Source of the DNA: Diadema setosum
Taxonomy: Eukaryota > Echinodermata > Echinoidea > Diadematoida > Diadematidae
Length of the DNA stretch: 64,000 bases
Assembly: GCF_964275005.1 (NCBI RefSeq)
Contig: NC_092701.1
Coordinates: forward strand, 13,328,670-13,392,669
Direction of reading: 5' to 3'
Position numbers and translations under genes: made by a program. A model generated the notes under the pieces. It saw nothing but the letters and a program-made list of their open reading frames with translations, was not told where the DNA came from and did not search any database. Positions 61,701 through 64,000 of this stretch are shown piece after piece. The number at the start of each line of letters is the position of its first letter. Within the stretch, counting starts at the first letter, position 1.

Positions 61701-64000
61701 TTTAGAAACAGCCATGATCTTATAAAATATATTCTATATCTTATCGTCTAGCATTGACAGGTCATTAAAGAAATCAGCACTTACAATGTACAATCCCGCC
61801 CTCACTCCCCCCTCCCCATCCCCCCCCCCAAAAAAAAATGAAAATTAAGTAAAAAATATACATCTCTGTAACACACCAAGTGTGAAGGGTAAGTTGATAA
61901 AATTTACTCATATCTATTGTTTACAAGATGTACATGTACCTTAGTGGAGAAACCTATTGCACTAAACATTATTATATAATGCTGTAATTTTCCTGCCATG
62001 GTAGTAGATTGGGTGTTTAGAATGATTATATACTATACTGACATTTGATTGCTGTAATGCAAATGACACTGCAATAACAGACTGTTGTTATCAATCTTGA
62101 GAGCATCTTGTACAGTAACACAATTTATTTTTCTGCCTTCCAGCTCCCATTTGGATTACCACCAATCTTCCAAGATCTGCCAGAAAGGGTTAATGCCTTT
62201 CTCAACTGTCCAGAGAAGCTATCTATCCACGATGTGTACTCTGCTCAAAAGTAAAATCATCCTTTTCCCAAAGAAATTCTTTTGAAAAACGTTGATATAA
62301 TCAGAAATTCCCAAACCTTAGCTTAACATTTTCCTGCATTTTGATATAGCAGACAGAATTCTTCCTTTCCTGAACATCTTCCTCTTGGTTACAATATTCA
62401 TGGATCTGCTCCACTGTCTAGCACCCTGATCATAATCATAAGTATAATATCCACTCCATATCCACTCCATATACATACTATTATTACCCAGGTCATGGGA
62501 TAGGCCTACATTATTTCAACCAGCACTGACAGTGCTCACTCTGTATGTGATGTGTCTAGAAGTGCTTTAAGTAGTGATTTTTATGACAGACAACATGTAC
62601 AGTGAAAAAAAACAGACAAACAAACAAACAAACAAACCTCAGATTAACTACCGGTTCAGATAATCATTTCATTTTTGTTGATGAAACAGCGGTCATTATC
62701 ACTTCCAAGTTTTTCATCGTCAGTCTTATTTATTTCTTTAAAAATCTTTTCATTCACCTCCTTAAAAAAACAACATAAAAACCATATTACAATGAATTTG
62801 ACTTTATGCGTGCTAAAATCATACACATGTTTGAAGTATTATCTTAGCTGTATTTGCATGAATTCTGCTGAATTTTTACTGCTGAACTGATTATTTCCTG
62901 AAGGAAACTGCCCAGAAAATCAACTCCAGCCAACCTGTACAATGTAAGTCTGTGTCCATTGCAGACAACACTACAAGTGGAGAGGAACGCAGTGACAGGA
63001 GAACTGCTTGGTTACAAAGAGGTGAGCCCTGGAGATGTGTAGCAAAACTTGCCTCCCTAGCAATATTCCACACAAAATAGTAGAAAATGCCTCAAAGTAG
63101 TGTGTTCTTTGAGAGCAAATTCAATGTCAGTTCCTTTATGGTGTAATGTCTGAATACATGAGCTATCATTAATGTCAGAAATTATCATGGATAACCAGTA
63201 CAGCAATTGGTATTAAACAGAGTGATTTTACAACTTATTTTTTCTGTGTATACAATTGAAGACAGATCAAATAACCATATTTGAATGCTCAGTATATTAT
63301 ACTTGTGGGTGAGATTGTGTGTCAAAAGAAAATGTACTGTCTTTGGAGTTCCAATTAGTTGCCAACAATTATCTTTGACTTCAAATTGATGAAAGTCTTG
63401 CATCAAGTTGTTATTATTGCAATTGATTGACAAATTGCCCTACATTGATGTAAATAAACACTGAATTGCTTAGTGTTTTAGTTAGTGTTTCAGTGTTTTG
63501 TCAATAAGTTAAACTATCTTTGATGGTAATTATGTCATTGAAAATGAAATATGTTCCATAATTTTGCCTTTTCACTGTTCAGTAATGATTGCTGTTAATG
63601 AAAACAGTACTGCAGTTCATAATCACACAATGAGGAAAAGTCATCAGAATTCAAACTTTCCCTGTGTTATGTTGTGGTAATTCATGTGAGGAAAAACTTT
63701 GGAACATATTTCAGTTTTGGCATTGCGTAAAATTTATCGAATTTAATGCATTTGTCAAGGTTCCCGTTGAAGACACCAGTGCCACGGCTAAAAACAGCCT
63801 ATCCCTGACCAGGCAACCCGGCCCGTTGTCTGAGGCCGTCCGAGGGAGCACCACTAACTTTCCCTTCATGCCTGGTGGCCTTGATGATGAATCCTTCCTT
63901 GATGATGAAGCAGTGCTGCTGACTGAAAAGCTCCAGGGGGAAGATGACGTAGACTTTGAGAACGACCTACAGACCGCTCCCCCAGACTGGGAGTTTGGAA
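58737..64000 (+). CDS. SKIC2: SKIC2 (SKIV2L) Ski-complex RNA helicase, N-terminal part; runs past the window
   Basis: SKIC2 is the cytosolic DExH helicase of the Ski complex. With SKIC3 and SKIC8 it feeds mRNA to the exosome for 3'-5' decay. Exons: 58737-58791, 61316-61419, 62144-62250, 62904-63021, 63760-64000 (open). Phases agree. Intron 1 has a GC donor (GCAAGT); the others are GT-AG. About 208 residues are present. Matches to the human N-terminus as I remember it: FSVVELGNSG (human LRAVELGCTG), LPFGLPPIFQDL (LPHGLPPCAPDL), TGELLGYKE (TGQILGYKE), NSLSLTRQPGP (TSLSLRRPPGP), FPFMPGGLDD (YPFWPGGMDE), DVDFENDLQTAPP (EIDFEKDLLTIPP). The helicase core lies beyond the edge. Exon 1 (MNSDDLAALEGS) is less certain because that region is poorly conserved. 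Confidence 0.92.
59450..59655 (-). mobile_element. tRNA-derived SINE in SKIC2 intron 1
   Basis: On the minus strand, 59651-59585 reads as a tRNA-like head: TGGTAGCTCTGGGTAG, an anticodon-like stem CTGC/GCAG, and B-box GGTTCGAGTCC with a paired CAGG/CCTG T-stem. No matching acceptor stem is present. The body continues to about 59450 (TTTAATTTGTACAGGGAGAC, GAAGAAACTCACATCTGG). The same body recurs as an inverted pair at 60151-60313. Confidence 0.6.
59815..59985. repeat. Single copy related to the 36.6-38.2 kb satellite
   Basis: TATGCACCAGCTTGCACCAT, then AAAGCTCCCTACCGTGGGAG and CACCTCCCTCCCC follow the same order as units in the satellite inside the large foldback. Confidence 0.55.
60151..60313. 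repeat. Inverted pair of SINE-body sequence
   Basis: The 60-bp arms 60151-60210 and 60254-60313 are almost exact reverse complements (CAGATGCGAGTTTCTTC ... and its mirror), with a 43-bp AT-rich centre. Each arm matches the body of the SINE at 59450-59585. Located in SKIC2 intron 1. Confidence 0.75.

Noticed and set aside
62944-62964. An apparent 21-nt intron (GTAAGT...TTGCAG) inside SKIC2 exon 4
   Set aside because: Far too short to splice. The 21 nt are in frame without a stop, and keeping them makes the exon exactly as long as my remembered human SKIV2L segment (39 residues from K to GYKE).

Overview
This is invertebrate animal nuclear DNA. The genes are split by spliceosomal introns, the spacers are AT-rich, and there are many microsatellites, tRNA-derived SINEs, Penelope-like retroelement pieces and foldback elements. 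The gene content and repeat types fit a marine invertebrate deuterostome, most likely an echinoderm. That assignment is an inference and the sequence does not prove it. All gene models were built by hand from reading frames, GT-AG (and one GC-AG) junctions, phase continuity and remembered family sequences.

Four protein genes are supported, all on the + strand. (1) 99-3649: the 3' five exons of a flavin-containing monooxygenase (FMO-A); its first two exons lie before the window. (2) 21456-28535: a complete seven-exon FMO paralogue of 528 codons (FMO-B), about 17.8 kb downstream. (3) 40703-52051: a complete seven-exon nuclear receptor of 544 codons in the NR2E (PNR/TLX-like) group. (4) 58737-64000: the first five exons of the Ski-complex RNA helicase SKIC2 (SKIV2L), running off the right edge. 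The two FMOs look like a tandem duplication; the other two genes are unrelated neighbours.

Between the genes the window is repeat-rich. 3.65-21.4 kb holds a palindromic element with a hammerhead-like core (6808-7620), a palindromic Penelope-like endonuclease fragment (8513-9424), a foldback built of CCCACGAG subrepeats (10883-11143), a SINE (15619-15810) and foldback MITEs. 28.5-40.7 kb holds a 6.6 kb foldback element (about 32868-39440). Each arm of it is a tandem array of ~165 bp units, and its interior holds a decayed LINE and a degenerate satellite. 52-58.7 kb holds more MITEs, microsatellites and a GC-rich start region for SKIC2.

The most striking observation is the foldback arms. The best-preserved units carry four perfect nuclear-receptor half-sites in a fixed DR4 + ER4 + IR1 arrangement. 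About ten such units lie 1.5-7.4 kb upstream of the nuclear receptor's start codon. A second pattern is a set of palindromic MITE families that share TTAAAGG...CCTTTAA ends. A third is a 22-nt shift in one intron position between the two FMO paralogues.
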